From: Balneola sp.
GTDB lineage: Bacteria; Bacteroidota; Rhodothermia; Balneolales; Balneolaceae
NCBI GenBank assembly: GCA_002696035.1
Contig: NZQV01000026.1
Location: forward strand, 62,001 to 126,000
Length of the DNA stretch: 64,000 bases
Direction of reading: 5' to 3'
Shown: positions 17,789-26,113 of the stretch, piece by piece
How the letters are laid out: the number at the start of each line of letters is the position of its first letter
How positions within the stretch are numbered: the stretch's first letter is position 1
The notes under the pieces: model-generated
Seen by the model: only the letters and a program-made list of their open reading frames with translations
Databases searched by the model: none
What the model was told of the DNA's origin: nothing
Program-made: the position numbers and the translations under genes

Positions 17789-19156
17789 TCAATCGCAATT
17801 AAAAATACTATTATCAATTCTATCAGTTGACAATGGAATTCTGATTCTATCACTATTCTTAAGTATCTCTACATTAATCATTGATTTGAAACAATCTTCA
17901 CAATCATCAACGATTTTTATTTTACCCCAAATACCCAACTGTAAAATAGCATTAGCTACTTCCTTATAGTCTTCCAGCTTTGGCTCAAAAAACCATCTCG
18001 AGTTTTTAAAAATAAAGTTAACTGGAATATGATTATCGAGACTTTGATTATAAATTTTTAATAAATTTTCAACCAATAGTTCATCTAATTCATCTATGTT
18101 TTTAACATATACTTCTGTTCTTACATTGTTACATTTTTTTATAGAATTTAAATTTATATTTGAAATTCTATTTTTATGATAGAAGTATATTTTATTATTA
18201 TAAAGTTCTATTACTTTTCCTAGCCCAAAAAATCCAAGTTCTCTAAACTCTTTTTCTGAATAGTTATATTCTAATAATAATTGTCCCCGTAAATATGAAT
18301 TTACTTGCAAAATTATTGTATTGTCTTCACTCCCTTTAACCACTGACAGTATTGATTTATAAGTTGGTGAGAACTTGTATTTAAACAAAGATTCAATATT
18401 TGAATTACCATTAAAACTCCTATCAATTTCATTTCCCAAAGATTTTGTTTCCATATTTGGGATACTTATTAATTCAAGAATATCATCTTTATATAAATAA
18501 AAATAGTTTTTATAAGGGTAGTATATTATAGAAATATCATCAATGCTTTTTGTCTTCTTTTGATCATATAATGGATTTAACTCCTCTTTTTCCTCAAACC
18601 TAAATAGGTAATTTTTTTGTGTGTCATCTGCATTAAATACCTTTTCGGAAGTAAAATATTTACCTACAATCTTCTTGCCTTCATCTTCTGAAAACTTTGG
18701 GGTGATTTTAAAGCTTAATAGAGTATCATTGTAATGAAATATATCTGTTGGATAATCCCTTATAATTGTTTCATTTATTATAGTAAAATCTTTCGTATCA
18801 ACTTCTAAAATTTTAGCCCCCCGCTTATCTAATATGTATAGAGTTTGATCGATTAGAGTTATTTCAATATTAGGTGATGAAAACTCTCCGGGACCTCTAC
18901 CTTTACCACCAATTTCTTTAATGATGCTACCATTTGTATCTATTTTTGCTACTTTTTCTTCTCCTTTTATTATCGCAAAGAAGTTTTTGCCATCAAATAG
19001 AACATCATCCAAATTTGGCAAGCTGTCTTGCCCAAATAAATTGGTACTACTAAATGTACCAATCAACATTATTGACACTATAAATTTTATCAAGTTCAAA
19101 AAAAATGGGTGCAAATAACTTCTTAAATATCTACACCCATTGAATAGATTAACCAT
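17789..19156 (-). CDS. Secreted six-bladed beta-propeller protein
   Basis: About 455 residues from the preferred ATG at 19156. An N-terminal hydrophobic signal (LIKFIVSIMLIGTF, cleavage near LFG-Q) precedes the propeller, which has the blade signature GGKGRGPGEFSSPNI of Bacteroidota 6-bladed (BF3884/NHL-like) proteins. A distinct C-terminal segment with a CEDC pair follows. An upstream in-frame start at 19189 would overlap the peptide gene. The chosen ATG lies 2 nt after that gene's stop, indicating coupling. Codons are AT-rich (many Asn, Lys, Ile), unlike recN. Pairing of a propeller with a small Cys peptide recalls the NVEALA-peptide loci of Bacteroides. Function unknown. Confidence 0.7.
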   Translation of the reverse strand: MVNLFNGCRYLRSYLHPFFLNLIKFIVSIMLIGTFSSTNLFGQDSLPNLDDVLFDGKNFFAIIKGEEKVAKIDTNGSIIKEIGGKGRGPGEFSSPNIEITLIDQTLYILDKRGAKILEVDTKDFTIINETIIRDYPTDIFHYNDTLLSFKITPKFSEDEGKKIVGKYFTSEKVFNADDTQKNYLFRFEEKEELNPLYDQKKTKSIDDISIIYYPYKNYFYLYKDDILELISIPNMETKSLGNEIDRSFNGNSNIESLFKYKFSPTYKSILSVVKGSEDNTIILQVNSYLRGQLLLEYNYSEKEFRELGFFGLGKVIELYNNKIYFYHKNRISNINLNSIKKCNNVRTEVYVKNIDELDELLVENLLKIYNQSLDNHIPVNFIFKNSRWFFEPKLEDYKEVANAILQLGIWGKIKIVDDCEDCFKSMINVEILKNSDRIRIPLSTDRIDNSIFNCD

Positions 19157-19158
19157 AT

Positions 19159-19365
19159 TTAACCACACGAATTTGCTGCGTCCACACAATAGTCATTTAA
19201 AAAAGCTTGATAAAGCTCCCATGAATATGTTCCATTTTGATATTGCTCGTCAGCTGTAATTGCGCAATTAAGGTATACATCCATTGGGTCACACATATAT
19301 GCAGAGGAATTTCCAACAAATAGTATTAAAGCGAATAAAATAGTACCGAAAACCTTTTTTTTCAT
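19159..19365 (-). CDS. Small secreted cysteine-containing peptide
   Basis: This 68-residue precursor has a clear signal peptide (MKKKVFGTILFALILFVG..., cleavage near SSA, about residue 22). The short acidic mature part contains four Cys (25, 34, 60 and 67), enough for two disulfides. It is encoded directly before the beta-propeller gene with a 2-nt gap, inside the AT-rich island. I do not recognise the family. By context it resembles the small secreted peptides encoded next to 6-bladed propeller proteins in Bacteroidota (NVEALA type), but the NVEALA motif itself is absent. A bacteriocin-like or ligand role is only a guess. Confidence 0.6.
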   Translation of the reverse strand: MKKKVFGTILFALILFVGNSSAYMCDPMDVYLNCAITADEQYQNGTYSWELYQAFLNDYCVDAANSCG

Positions 19366-19582
19366 TTTCTATGTATTTGTTAATGGTTATTTTTAATCTA
19401 ATTATATATATATGCCAATATTATATATAATAATGAAATTTATATACATAGGTCTCAACTTCATTAGACCCTCATTATTGAATAGAGAAAATATACTTGT
19501 CTACCCATATTCATAGCTATCGGAAAGAAATAAGCTGTTTGAAGCTGAGTTTTAGATCAGGATAAATAATTTGTATGGCAAT

Positions 19583-19656
19583 AGCGGTTCCCAGATCACC
19601 GATTCCGCCCTCACCAGCGCCCGCGAACTGATCGAGAAGAATACGTTTAAGAATTA
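19583..19656 (+). repeat. 74-bp direct repeat, right copy (detached recN tail)
   Basis: Encodes SGSQITDSALTSAREL and the rest of the RecN tail, with a TAA stop but no gene in front of it. It is followed directly by the palindrome at 19669-19720, presumably the original downstream flank of recN. Confidence 0.95.
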
Positions 19657-19668
19657 ATCATTTTTTGA

Positions 19669-19720
19669 TGTGAATACACCGTAGAGACGCAAGATTTTGC
19701 GTCTCTACGGTGTATTCACA
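19669..19720. repeat. 24-bp perfect palindrome (stem-loop, possible bidirectional terminator)
   Basis: Two 24-nt arms (19669-19692 and 19697-19720) pair perfectly around the loop GATT. The core is GTAGAGACGC/GCGTCTCTAC. It lies between the detached recN tail and the stop of the convergent FAD dehydrogenase gene. Core sequences of this kind are widespread as small intergenic repeats in other bacteria, so it may be a MITE-like unit used as a terminator. Confidence 0.8.
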
Positions 19721-19728
19721 AAAATAGT

Positions 19729-22629
19729 TTACAAAATGGCTCGGGCAATCAAAGAAGCAGGGTGTTCAGCCTTCCGATCTACCCCATCTTTGATCTGATG
19801 TCGGCATGAGAACCCGGGGGCACAAACTTCATCTTCTTGATTATTACGTAACGCCGGGAACAAGACCAACTCCCCAATTTCCTGCGAGACGTCGTAGTGG
19901 TCTTTCTCATAGCCGAAACTACCCGCCATTCCACAGCAGCCGGTATCAAGGACTTCCACCTCATATCCCGCAGATTTAAGAGCTTCTACCGTTGGTTCGT
20001 TTCCAACCAAGGCTTTGGCGTGGCAATGTCCGTGCAGCATCACTTTCTGGGTTGAACCGGATTCCGGAATTCGATCTTTGTTGTTTGCTACAAATTCTTC
20101 AAATGTAAAAGACTGCTGAGCTAATTTATTGGCGATTGGCAACTCTTCAGAGTCGCACAGTTCCATGAACTCATCCCGTAAAGTCAAGATCTCGGAAGGT
20201 TCCAATCCTACGACCGGAATGCCAGCTTCTATATATGCTTCAAATTCCTGCAACACCTTTTTGGTGATTGATTTTGCCTCTTTTAAAAATCCTTTAGAAA
20301 GTTGCGGGCGACCGGTTTCCATTGCTTTTGGGACGATTACCTCAAAGCCCATTTTCTCGAGCACATTCACCGCATCCATCCCAATTTCAGGATCATTGTA
20401 GTTGGTGAACAAATCTACAAAGAGTACCACTTTATCCTCTGAGCAGACCATACCATTTCGCTGATGTTTTTTGAATAAGGAACGAAAGGTTTTGGGAGCA
20501 AACTTAGGCAGATCACGCCGCGCATCAATGCCGAACACATTCTCAAACACCCATTTTCCAGGTTTTGCAGCAACTACTTTATTAGCTAAAGTTGGAGTAA
20601 GAGAAGCCAGTGGAAACAACTTTCCGGCATCCGCAAAAAAGCGTTCTGAAAGTTTGGAGCCATTTTGCTCGTGCCAGCCGTTCAGAAATTCGGCTTTCAT
20701 TTTGCCCATATCCACATTGGCCGGACATTCACTTTTACAGGCCTTACAGCTCAGGCACAGGTCCAGCGCTTCTTTCAGTTCTTTGGAAGCATATCCATGA
20801 GGATCTTCCCCTGCAAAAACCTGACGGAATACATTCGCACGACCACGGGTAGAATCTTTTTCCTCTTTGGTGGCCATATACGAAGGACACATCGTTCCGC
20901 CACTTTCGGCCAGCTTGCGACAAACGCCAGCACCATTGCATAATTCCATGGCACTGCCGAATTCTCCTTCTTTTCGCCACGCAAAAACAGTTTCCGGATC
21001 CGGTCGCTTGTAATCGGGAGAAAATCGCAGATCTTCGTCAATGGGTTTTGGGTTGACGATCTTGCCGGGATTGAAAATGTATTCCGGATCCCAGATCTCC
21101 TTCACTTGCTGTAAAACAGGGAGCATTTCCTCCCCCAGGATCTTTTTGATGTAGGGAGCCCGCACGCGACCATCACCGTGCTCGCCGGAAAGTGAACCGT
21201 TGTATTTGGTCACCAGATCAGCGATCTCATCGGCCATCACTTTCATCTTGTTCAAACCGGCTTCAGAAAAAATATCGATCTGTGGACGCAAGTGAAGTTC
21301 TCCCACCGAAGCATGCGCATAAAACACACAATGTGTATCGTGTTTGGCGAGGATCTGCTCAAATTCCTTTACGTATTCCGGCAGGTCCTGAACGCGAACA
21401 GCGGTGTCTTCACAGAAAGAAGGCGAGCGGCCGTCCTCGCCAAGTCCCATCAACAGGCCCAATCCCGCTTTACGCAGATCCCAAACGCGCTTCATTTTGT
21501 CGGCTTCCGGGATGATAGGATAGGCATACCCCAGCTCTTTCTTCTTCAACACCTCAGCCAGCTTTTCGGCTTTTTGCTGAAGTGCATCGGGTTCATTTCC
21601 TTCAAATTGTGTGATCAGAATGTAACGTGGCTCGCCTTCCAGAAAGAACCGGTTTTTGCTTTGCTCGATATTGCCTTTGGTGGCATCCATTATGATATGG
21701 TCGACCAGTTCAACTGCAGCAGGCTCATAATTCACGATCTCAACGGCCGCTTTCATGGCTTCTTCCAGTGACTCAAATTGCGGTACGATCACCAGCTTAT
21801 GTTTATCCAGCGAACTCAGGTCAAGTTTGGCAGAAGCCGTCATGGCCAGGGTACCTTCACTTCCGCACAGCAATTCACAGAGATTGAACTTACGTCCGTT
21901 TGGCGTGAAGGGCTGCATCTCCAGCATCTTATCCAATGCGTAACCTGTATTCCGGCGAATGATATCTTTATGGGGATAACTCTTCTCGATCAGCTCCCGG
22001 TTTCGCTCCAGCAATTTCAGCATGGAGCGGTAGATGTGTCCTTCGAGGTTATCGAGCTTTTTCTTGGCTTCCAGTTCATTGGAAGTCAATGGTTTGAACA
22101 CCGCTTTTGAACCATCGCTCAAAATAACTTCCACTTCCAGCGTGTGTTCGCGCGTGGTTTGGTATTTGATGGAAAAGGAGCCGGACGAATTATTCCCGAT
22201 CATCCCACCCACCATACAGCGATTGGTAGTTGCAGTATCAGGACCGAATAAAAGCTGAGATTTGGCTGCTTCCCGGTTCAGTGTATCACGGATCACCCCA
22301 GGCTGAACATGGGCCGTTTTGGAATTTGCATCGATCTCCAGAATTCGATTCATAAAACGGGAAACATCCATGATGACACCACCACCGGTCGTTTGTCCGG
22401 CCAGACTGGTACCCGCACTGCGAGCCGTGACAGTAAAGCCTTCGAGGTTGGCCTGCTTTACCAGCGTCTGAATGTCATCGATAGATTTTGGAAAGGAAAC
22501 GCCTTCCGGGACTTCCTCATACAAAGAAGCATCCTGGGCGTATAATTTACGTGTGAGTGAGTCGCGTTGAATCAAAATATCTCCTGCTGAGTGAGGCAAT
22601 AGTTTGAGGCTAATTCGGGATAATTTCAA
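19729..22629 (-). CDS. FAD-linked oxidase with Fe-S domain (YdiJ / D-2-hydroxyacid dehydrogenase type)
   Basis: This 966-residue fusion has an N-terminal FAD-binding PCMH/4 domain (about 15-250, with ARSAGTSLAGQTTGGGVIMD) and an FAD-oxidase C domain (about 290-540, ending GEHGDGRVRAPY and FNPGKI). Next comes a 4Fe-4S region with CNGAGVCRK and CLSCKACKSECP (about 585-650), and a C-terminal CCG domain with GHCHAKAL and DTGCCGMAGSFGY (near 895-910). The order matches E. coli YdiJ, a membrane-linked dehydrogenase of D-2-hydroxyglutarate and related acids, and resembles D-lactate dehydrogenases of the GlcDF fusion type. The true substrate is open. It is monocistronic and convergent with recN. Confidence 0.9.
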   Translation of the reverse strand: MKLSRISLKLLPHSAGDILIQRDSLTRKLYAQDASLYEEVPEGVSFPKSIDDIQTLVKQANLEGFTVTARSAGTSLAGQTTGGGVIMDVSRFMNRILEIDANSKTAHVQPGVIRDTLNREAAKSQLLFGPDTATTNRCMVGGMIGNNSSGSFSIKYQTTREHTLEVEVILSDGSKAVFKPLTSNELEAKKKLDNLEGHIYRSMLKLLERNRELIEKSYPHKDIIRRNTGYALDKMLEMQPFTPNGRKFNLCELLCGSEGTLAMTASAKLDLSSLDKHKLVIVPQFESLEEAMKAAVEIVNYEPAAVELVDHIIMDATKGNIEQSKNRFFLEGEPRYILITQFEGNEPDALQQKAEKLAEVLKKKELGYAYPIIPEADKMKRVWDLRKAGLGLLMGLGEDGRSPSFCEDTAVRVQDLPEYVKEFEQILAKHDTHCVFYAHASVGELHLRPQIDIFSEAGLNKMKVMADEIADLVTKYNGSLSGEHGDGRVRAPYIKKILGEEMLPVLQQVKEIWDPEYIFNPGKIVNPKPIDEDLRFSPDYKRPDPETVFAWRKEGEFGSAMELCNGAGVCRKLAESGGTMCPSYMATKEEKDSTRGRANVFRQVFAGEDPHGYASKELKEALDLCLSCKACKSECPANVDMGKMKAEFLNGWHEQNGSKLSERFFADAGKLFPLASLTPTLANKVVAAKPGKWVFENVFGIDARRDLPKFAPKTFRSLFKKHQRNGMVCSEDKVVLFVDLFTNYNDPEIGMDAVNVLEKMGFEVIVPKAMETGRPQLSKGFLKEAKSITKKVLQEFEAYIEAGIPVVGLEPSEILTLRDEFMELCDSEELPIANKLAQQSFTFEEFVANNKDRIPESGSTQKVMLHGHCHAKALVGNEPTVEALKSAGYEVEVLDTGCCGMAGSFGYEKDHYDVSQEIGELVLFPALRNNQEDEVCAPGFSCRHQIKDGVDRKAEHPASLIARAIL

Positions 22630-22715
22630 CGCAAATTTTGAGTATTTCTGAATCGAATGATCCGTTTTTAGGAGGTATTCTTTTTTTATACTGAAGCTGA
22701 ACCCAAAACACGATC

Positions 22716-23201
22716 ATGGCTCAAAAACGAACTGCTTTAACTTCCGAAGAAAAATCAACCTTAGACCAACTTCTTGAACCCATACTCGAACCGGCTGTCT
22801 TTCATCTCGGCTCCGAAGATCATCACGTAAAAAGATACGATAAGCGACAGCAGATGTATGGAGGCGAAGGCACCGTCTATTTGCTGCAGATGTTTGAAGA
22901 GGGAGAGTTGGTGAACAATCGCATTGGTGCTTTTATGGTGTTGCCCACTTCCGGCGACAGCTGCGGATTTCACACTCACGGAACCCGCAACGAGCAGGAG
23001 ATCTACCTGGTGATGAGCGGTAAAGGCGAATACCTGGAAAAAGACGAATGGGAAAGTCCGGCCCGAAGCTATCCCATCCAAAAGGGAAACTTGACTACGG
23101 TTCGCGGTGAAGCATTTCATGCTGTACAAAACACCGGAGATGAACCGCTGGTCATTTTTGTGATCACAACTAATGAGCCGGATGATTCTTCCAGCAAGTA
23201 G
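22716..23201 (+). CDS. Cupin-domain protein
   Basis: This 161-residue soluble protein carries a single cupin barrel. The first motif is GFHTHGTRNEQEIYLVMSGKGEY (its His residues near 88 and 90 and the Glu near 97 are metal-ligand candidates), and the second is GEAFHAVQNTGDEPLVIF with His near 130. The pattern suggests a metal-binding sugar isomerase-like or dioxygenase-like cupin, but the substrate cannot be inferred. It is divergent from the FAD dehydrogenase gene (86-bp shared upstream region) and convergent with recQ, separated from it by a paired REP-like repeat. Confidence 0.8.
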   Translation: MAQKRTALTSEEKSTLDQLLEPILEPAVFHLGSEDHHVKRYDKRQQMYGGEGTVYLLQMFEEGELVNNRIGAFMVLPTSGDSCGFHTHGTRNEQEIYLVMSGKGEYLEKDEWESPARSYPIQKGNLTTVRGEAFHAVQNTGDEPLVIFVITTNEPDDSSSK

Positions 23202-23207
23202 AGCCTT

Positions 23208-23288
23208 CACTGAGTCCGCTTGAATGAGCTCTTCAGCGAAGCAATTTCCTAAATTCAACACCGCACAAGCAGACGCTTGCGCTAGTTC
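23208..23288. repeat. Paired REP-like element 1
   Basis: Two palindromic units lie in opposed orientation. A degraded type-2 unit is around GAGTCCGCTTGAATGAG (23212-23228), and a type-1 unit is CCGCACAAGCAGACGCTTGC followed by GCTAGTTC (23261-23288). The same two unit types occur as pairs at 50622-50701 and 61134-61232. Confidence 0.7.
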
Positions 23289-23320
23289 TCGGTTTTAGGG
23301 TTGCCTCATAAAGAAGCTCA

Positions 23321-25510
23321 TTATCCCTTCTTCTCCGCAGCCTCATTCGCCATAAAATACAGCTGCATAATTCGGATCTGATCGTAACCGATCTTCTTGT
23401 TCATCCGGTCGTACACCACTTTCAGCATGTGAGAACCTTTTTCGTCAAAGATCTTGATGATCTCATCCTGTTGTCGGAGTGAAAGTGAAGTAGCCTCTGT
23501 GATTCCATCCAGCCGGAGATCATTTCCCTCCTTAAGGTAATCCTTGAGGTGATTCAGTATCGTGACTTCCTTCACCCCATGTTCTTCTGCCAAATGCGCT
23601 ATCGACTGTCCTTTATTGAAGGTCTTCCCAATTCGCTGATGAAGTTCTACATTTTCCAGCTCTTCTGCTTTTTCCTGAAGCGTTTGCTCCTTGGATTCGA
23701 TGTCGTGCTCGGCGGTATATTTCTTGATCACGCCGATAAATGCGGAACCGTATCTCTTCACTTTCACATCACCGACACCGTAAAGTGGCAGCAGATGTTC
23801 TTTGTCTTTGGGATAGTAATAAGCCATTTCCATGAGCGTGGTATCCGGGAAAATGGTGTATGGAGGAATGCCTTTTTCGTCGGCGAGATTCTTCCGTTCC
23901 TTCCGCAGAATTTCGAACAGGTCTTCATCATATTGCGCTTCCACTTCGTTGGCCACGCGGGAAGCCTCTTCGGTAGACATCGCCGTGGCAGTGCGATCGA
24001 GCGTACCAAATACGTTTTCATCTCCACTGATAACCGACCGTCCCTTGTCTTTGACGATCAATTCTTTGTGCTCACCTTTGGCCAGGTAATCCTGACGAAT
24101 GAGCATCCGTGATAACTGATCCCACTGATCTTTAGACCATTCTTTTCCGGTTCCGTAAGAATCCAGTTTATCGTGTTCCAGCTCCAGAACTTTTTGCGCT
24201 TTGGAACCGCGCAGCACATTGATCACCTGCGTTTTTCCGTATCCTTGTTCCATTTCTGAAATACACTTCAGCATTTTTTGGGCCTGCAGGGTGAAGTCTT
24301 CTACATCCTCATCTTTTGACAGGCAGTTGTCGCACATCCCGCATTCATCCTTGGGATATTCTTCCCCAAAATATTTCATCAGTGGAATTCGTCGACATTT
24401 TTTGGTCTCGATGAATTTTACAAGATCATCGAGATGCTTTTCAGCGATCTCTTTTTCCTGTCCTTCTTTTTTGTTGATGAAATACTTGATCTTATGACGG
24501 TCGTTATAGCTGAACAGCATCACACAATCCGAACGAAGTCCATCACGACCGGCACGACCGATCTGCTGATAATACTGCTCGATGTTCTGCGGCATGTCAT
24601 AATGCATCACAAAGCGCACATTCGGCTTGTTGATACCCATCCCAAAAGCAATGGTGGCCACAATGATCTGTACATCATCCCGAATAAACTGCCGCTGGTT
24701 GATGGCGCGGTCACGATCCGAAAGCCCCGCATGATAGGGTTTCACCGAATAGCCTTCATCATCCAGCTCCTGATAGAGCTCGTCTACCTGTCGGCGCGAA
24801 ATACAATAAATGATCCCTGACTGATTTTTGCGGGTGTACAAGAAATCCAGCACCTGATTCGTGGCGTCGTCTTTATCGGCAATTTTAAGGAACAGATTCG
24901 GGCGATCGAAACTGGCAATAAACTCTTCGGAATCCTTGAATTCCAGCGTGTTCATGATGTCTTTTCGAACACGTGGAGTGGCCGTTGCAGTCAGTGCCAT
25001 GCAGGTTGCATTGGGGAATAACTCCTTACGAACGGTAGCCAATTCGCGATAATCCGGACGAAAGTCGTGTCCCCATTCCGAGATACAGTGTGCCTCATCC
25101 ACGGCGAAAAGATCGACTTCAATATCTTGCAGCAGCTCTTTGGTCTTGTCCATGAGCAAGGTTTCCGGAGCAATATAGAGCAACTTTGCCTTGCCCTGCA
25201 GCACCTGCCGGCGGTTATATCCGTAGGCTTCCGGGGAAAGCGAGCTGTTCAGGTGAACCGCATTAATATCATATTCCCGAAGTTGCTCCACCTGATCTTT
25301 CATCAATGAGATGAGTGGGGAAACGACTACGGTCAGTCCGTCGAACAACAGTGCCGGAATTTGATAGCAGAGGGACTTCCCTCCACCGGTGGGCATAATT
25401 ACAAGTGCGTCTTTTCTCTCGAGTGCCTGACTAATGACATCTTCCTGAAGGGGGCGGAAAGTGTCGTAGCCAAATGTTTCTTTTAGGGTAGTTTTTGCCT
25501 TAGTGATCAT
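23321..25510 (-). CDS. recQ: ATP-dependent DNA helicase RecQ
   Basis: This 3'-5' superfamily 2 helicase has 729 residues. Walker A is MPTGGGKS (39-46), DEAH is at 138-141 with the RecQ aromatic loop following, and motif VI is QQIGRAGRDG near 317. The zinc module has Cys residues in KKCRR and CGMCDNC (about 375-400), then a winged-helix RQC domain and an HRDC domain near 525-600. A C-terminal helix-turn-helix extension (about 625-725) is typical of Bacteroidota RecQ. It acts in recombination and stalled-fork repair. Cassette C lies directly upstream, so its promoter is probably within or beyond that cassette's arm. Confidence 0.96.
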   Translation of the reverse strand: MITKAKTTLKETFGYDTFRPLQEDVISQALERKDALVIMPTGGGKSLCYQIPALLFDGLTVVVSPLISLMKDQVEQLREYDINAVHLNSSLSPEAYGYNRRQVLQGKAKLLYIAPETLLMDKTKELLQDIEVDLFAVDEAHCISEWGHDFRPDYRELATVRKELFPNATCMALTATATPRVRKDIMNTLEFKDSEEFIASFDRPNLFLKIADKDDATNQVLDFLYTRKNQSGIIYCISRRQVDELYQELDDEGYSVKPYHAGLSDRDRAINQRQFIRDDVQIIVATIAFGMGINKPNVRFVMHYDMPQNIEQYYQQIGRAGRDGLRSDCVMLFSYNDRHKIKYFINKKEGQEKEIAEKHLDDLVKFIETKKCRRIPLMKYFGEEYPKDECGMCDNCLSKDEDVEDFTLQAQKMLKCISEMEQGYGKTQVINVLRGSKAQKVLELEHDKLDSYGTGKEWSKDQWDQLSRMLIRQDYLAKGEHKELIVKDKGRSVISGDENVFGTLDRTATAMSTEEASRVANEVEAQYDEDLFEILRKERKNLADEKGIPPYTIFPDTTLMEMAYYYPKDKEHLLPLYGVGDVKVKRYGSAFIGVIKKYTAEHDIESKEQTLQEKAEELENVELHQRIGKTFNKGQSIAHLAEEHGVKEVTILNHLKDYLKEGNDLRLDGITEATSLSLRQQDEIIKIFDEKGSHMLKVVYDRMNKKIGYDQIRIMQLYFMANEAAEKKG

Positions 25511-25563
25511 AGGGAGTTTTTCGATCGCTGATTTCTTTGATTGCGCTGATTATAGTTCTCTTG

Positions 25564-25971
25564 CTATTGCTGTGTTAATATAAGTCTTTTGAATTGCAGG
25601 CTTTCCGTTCCAAAATTGATGAGTAAACCAATTTCCTTTTTATAAGCTTCCAAGTAATTCAGTACTTGATTGAAATTGCCTTTGTCCAATTCACTTATTG
25701 CTTTGAGCTCTAAAAATACGGCATTTTTTACAATAAAGTCAGCCCGTCTTAGTCCAACCTGAACTCCATCATATATGATTGGAATATCAACCTCTCTGGA
25801 ATAACTCAGTCCTGTTTTGTCCATCTCATATGCTAAAGCCCGCTGATAGATCACCTCCGGATATCCCGGACCTAAGCCGGAATGAACACGCATTGCACAG
25901 CCAATGATGTCACCCGTAATTTCGCTGTGTTTATAATCCTTATTTACGGATTTTGATTGATAAGATTTCAT
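25564..25971 (-). CDS. GxxExxY family protein (PD-(D/E)XK nuclease-like)
   Basis: This 135-residue protein has the name-giving motif GYPEVIY at 36-42. It has a PD-(D/E)XK-like arrangement: Asp78 in RRADFIV and the ELK triad part with E88/K90 in VFLELKAIS. The C-terminal FNQVLNYLEAYKKEIGLLINFG is also typical. Members are small, widely dispersed and of unknown function; the fold suggests nuclease activity. The gene lies within inverted arms and behind the same 40-nt motif that precedes both 4HB genes. It is intact, unlike the second GxxExxY gene at 52754. Confidence 0.88.
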   Translation of the reverse strand: MKSYQSKSVNKDYKHSEITGDIIGCAMRVHSGLGPGYPEVIYQRALAYEMDKTGLSYSREVDIPIIYDGVQVGLRRADFIVKNAVFLELKAISELDKGNFNQVLNYLEAYKKEIGLLINFGTESLQFKRLILTQQ

Positions 25972-25997
25972 AAGAAGTACCTCGATTTAATTTACTC

Positions 25998-26037
25998 TTT
26001 TTATAGTAAGAGCATTTTCAAGGCAACTCCTTACAAA
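25998..26037 (-). promoter_or_regulatory. Shared 40-nt upstream motif, copy C
   Basis: On the minus strand it starts TTTTGTAAGGAGTT and ends TGCTCTTACTATAAAA, with GTAAG-N19-CTTAC at the same spacing as copies A and B. It lies 26 nt before the GxxExxY ATG at 25971, so it is shared between two unrelated protein families. Confidence 0.6.
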
Positions 26038-26113
26038 ATTGTTCGAAATCTAATCTGTGAACACCAAAAAATCAGCGCTATCTGTGAAATCAGCGATCGC
26101 AATAACCCCCACT

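Larger units (their letters stand above)
17697..19656. mobile_element. AT-rich island flanked by a 74-bp duplication of the recN 3' end
   Basis: The 74 nt at 17697-17770 (end of recN) recur in direct orientation at 19583-19656 with one mismatch, a synonymous CTG/CTC. The intervening 1.8 kb is markedly richer in A+T than its neighbours and carries two minus-strand genes: a small secreted Cys peptide and a beta-propeller protein. The right copy is an untranslated recN tail followed by a strong palindrome. This is the layout left by integration at a gene's 3' end with restoration of the gene. No integrase or recombinase gene is present. Confidence 0.75.
25522..26099 (-). mobile_element. GxxExxY cassette C: 30-nt inverted arms, 40-nt motif, GxxExxY gene
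   Basis: The arm CGATCGCTGATTTC...GCGCTGATT at 25522-25551 recurs inverted at 26070-26099 with 26 of 30 positions identical, enclosing the gene and the 40-nt motif (25998-26037, minus strand). The arms repeat a GATT/GATC unit about every 8-9 nt. The cassette sits between recQ and carB, both on the minus strand. Confidence 0.55.
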
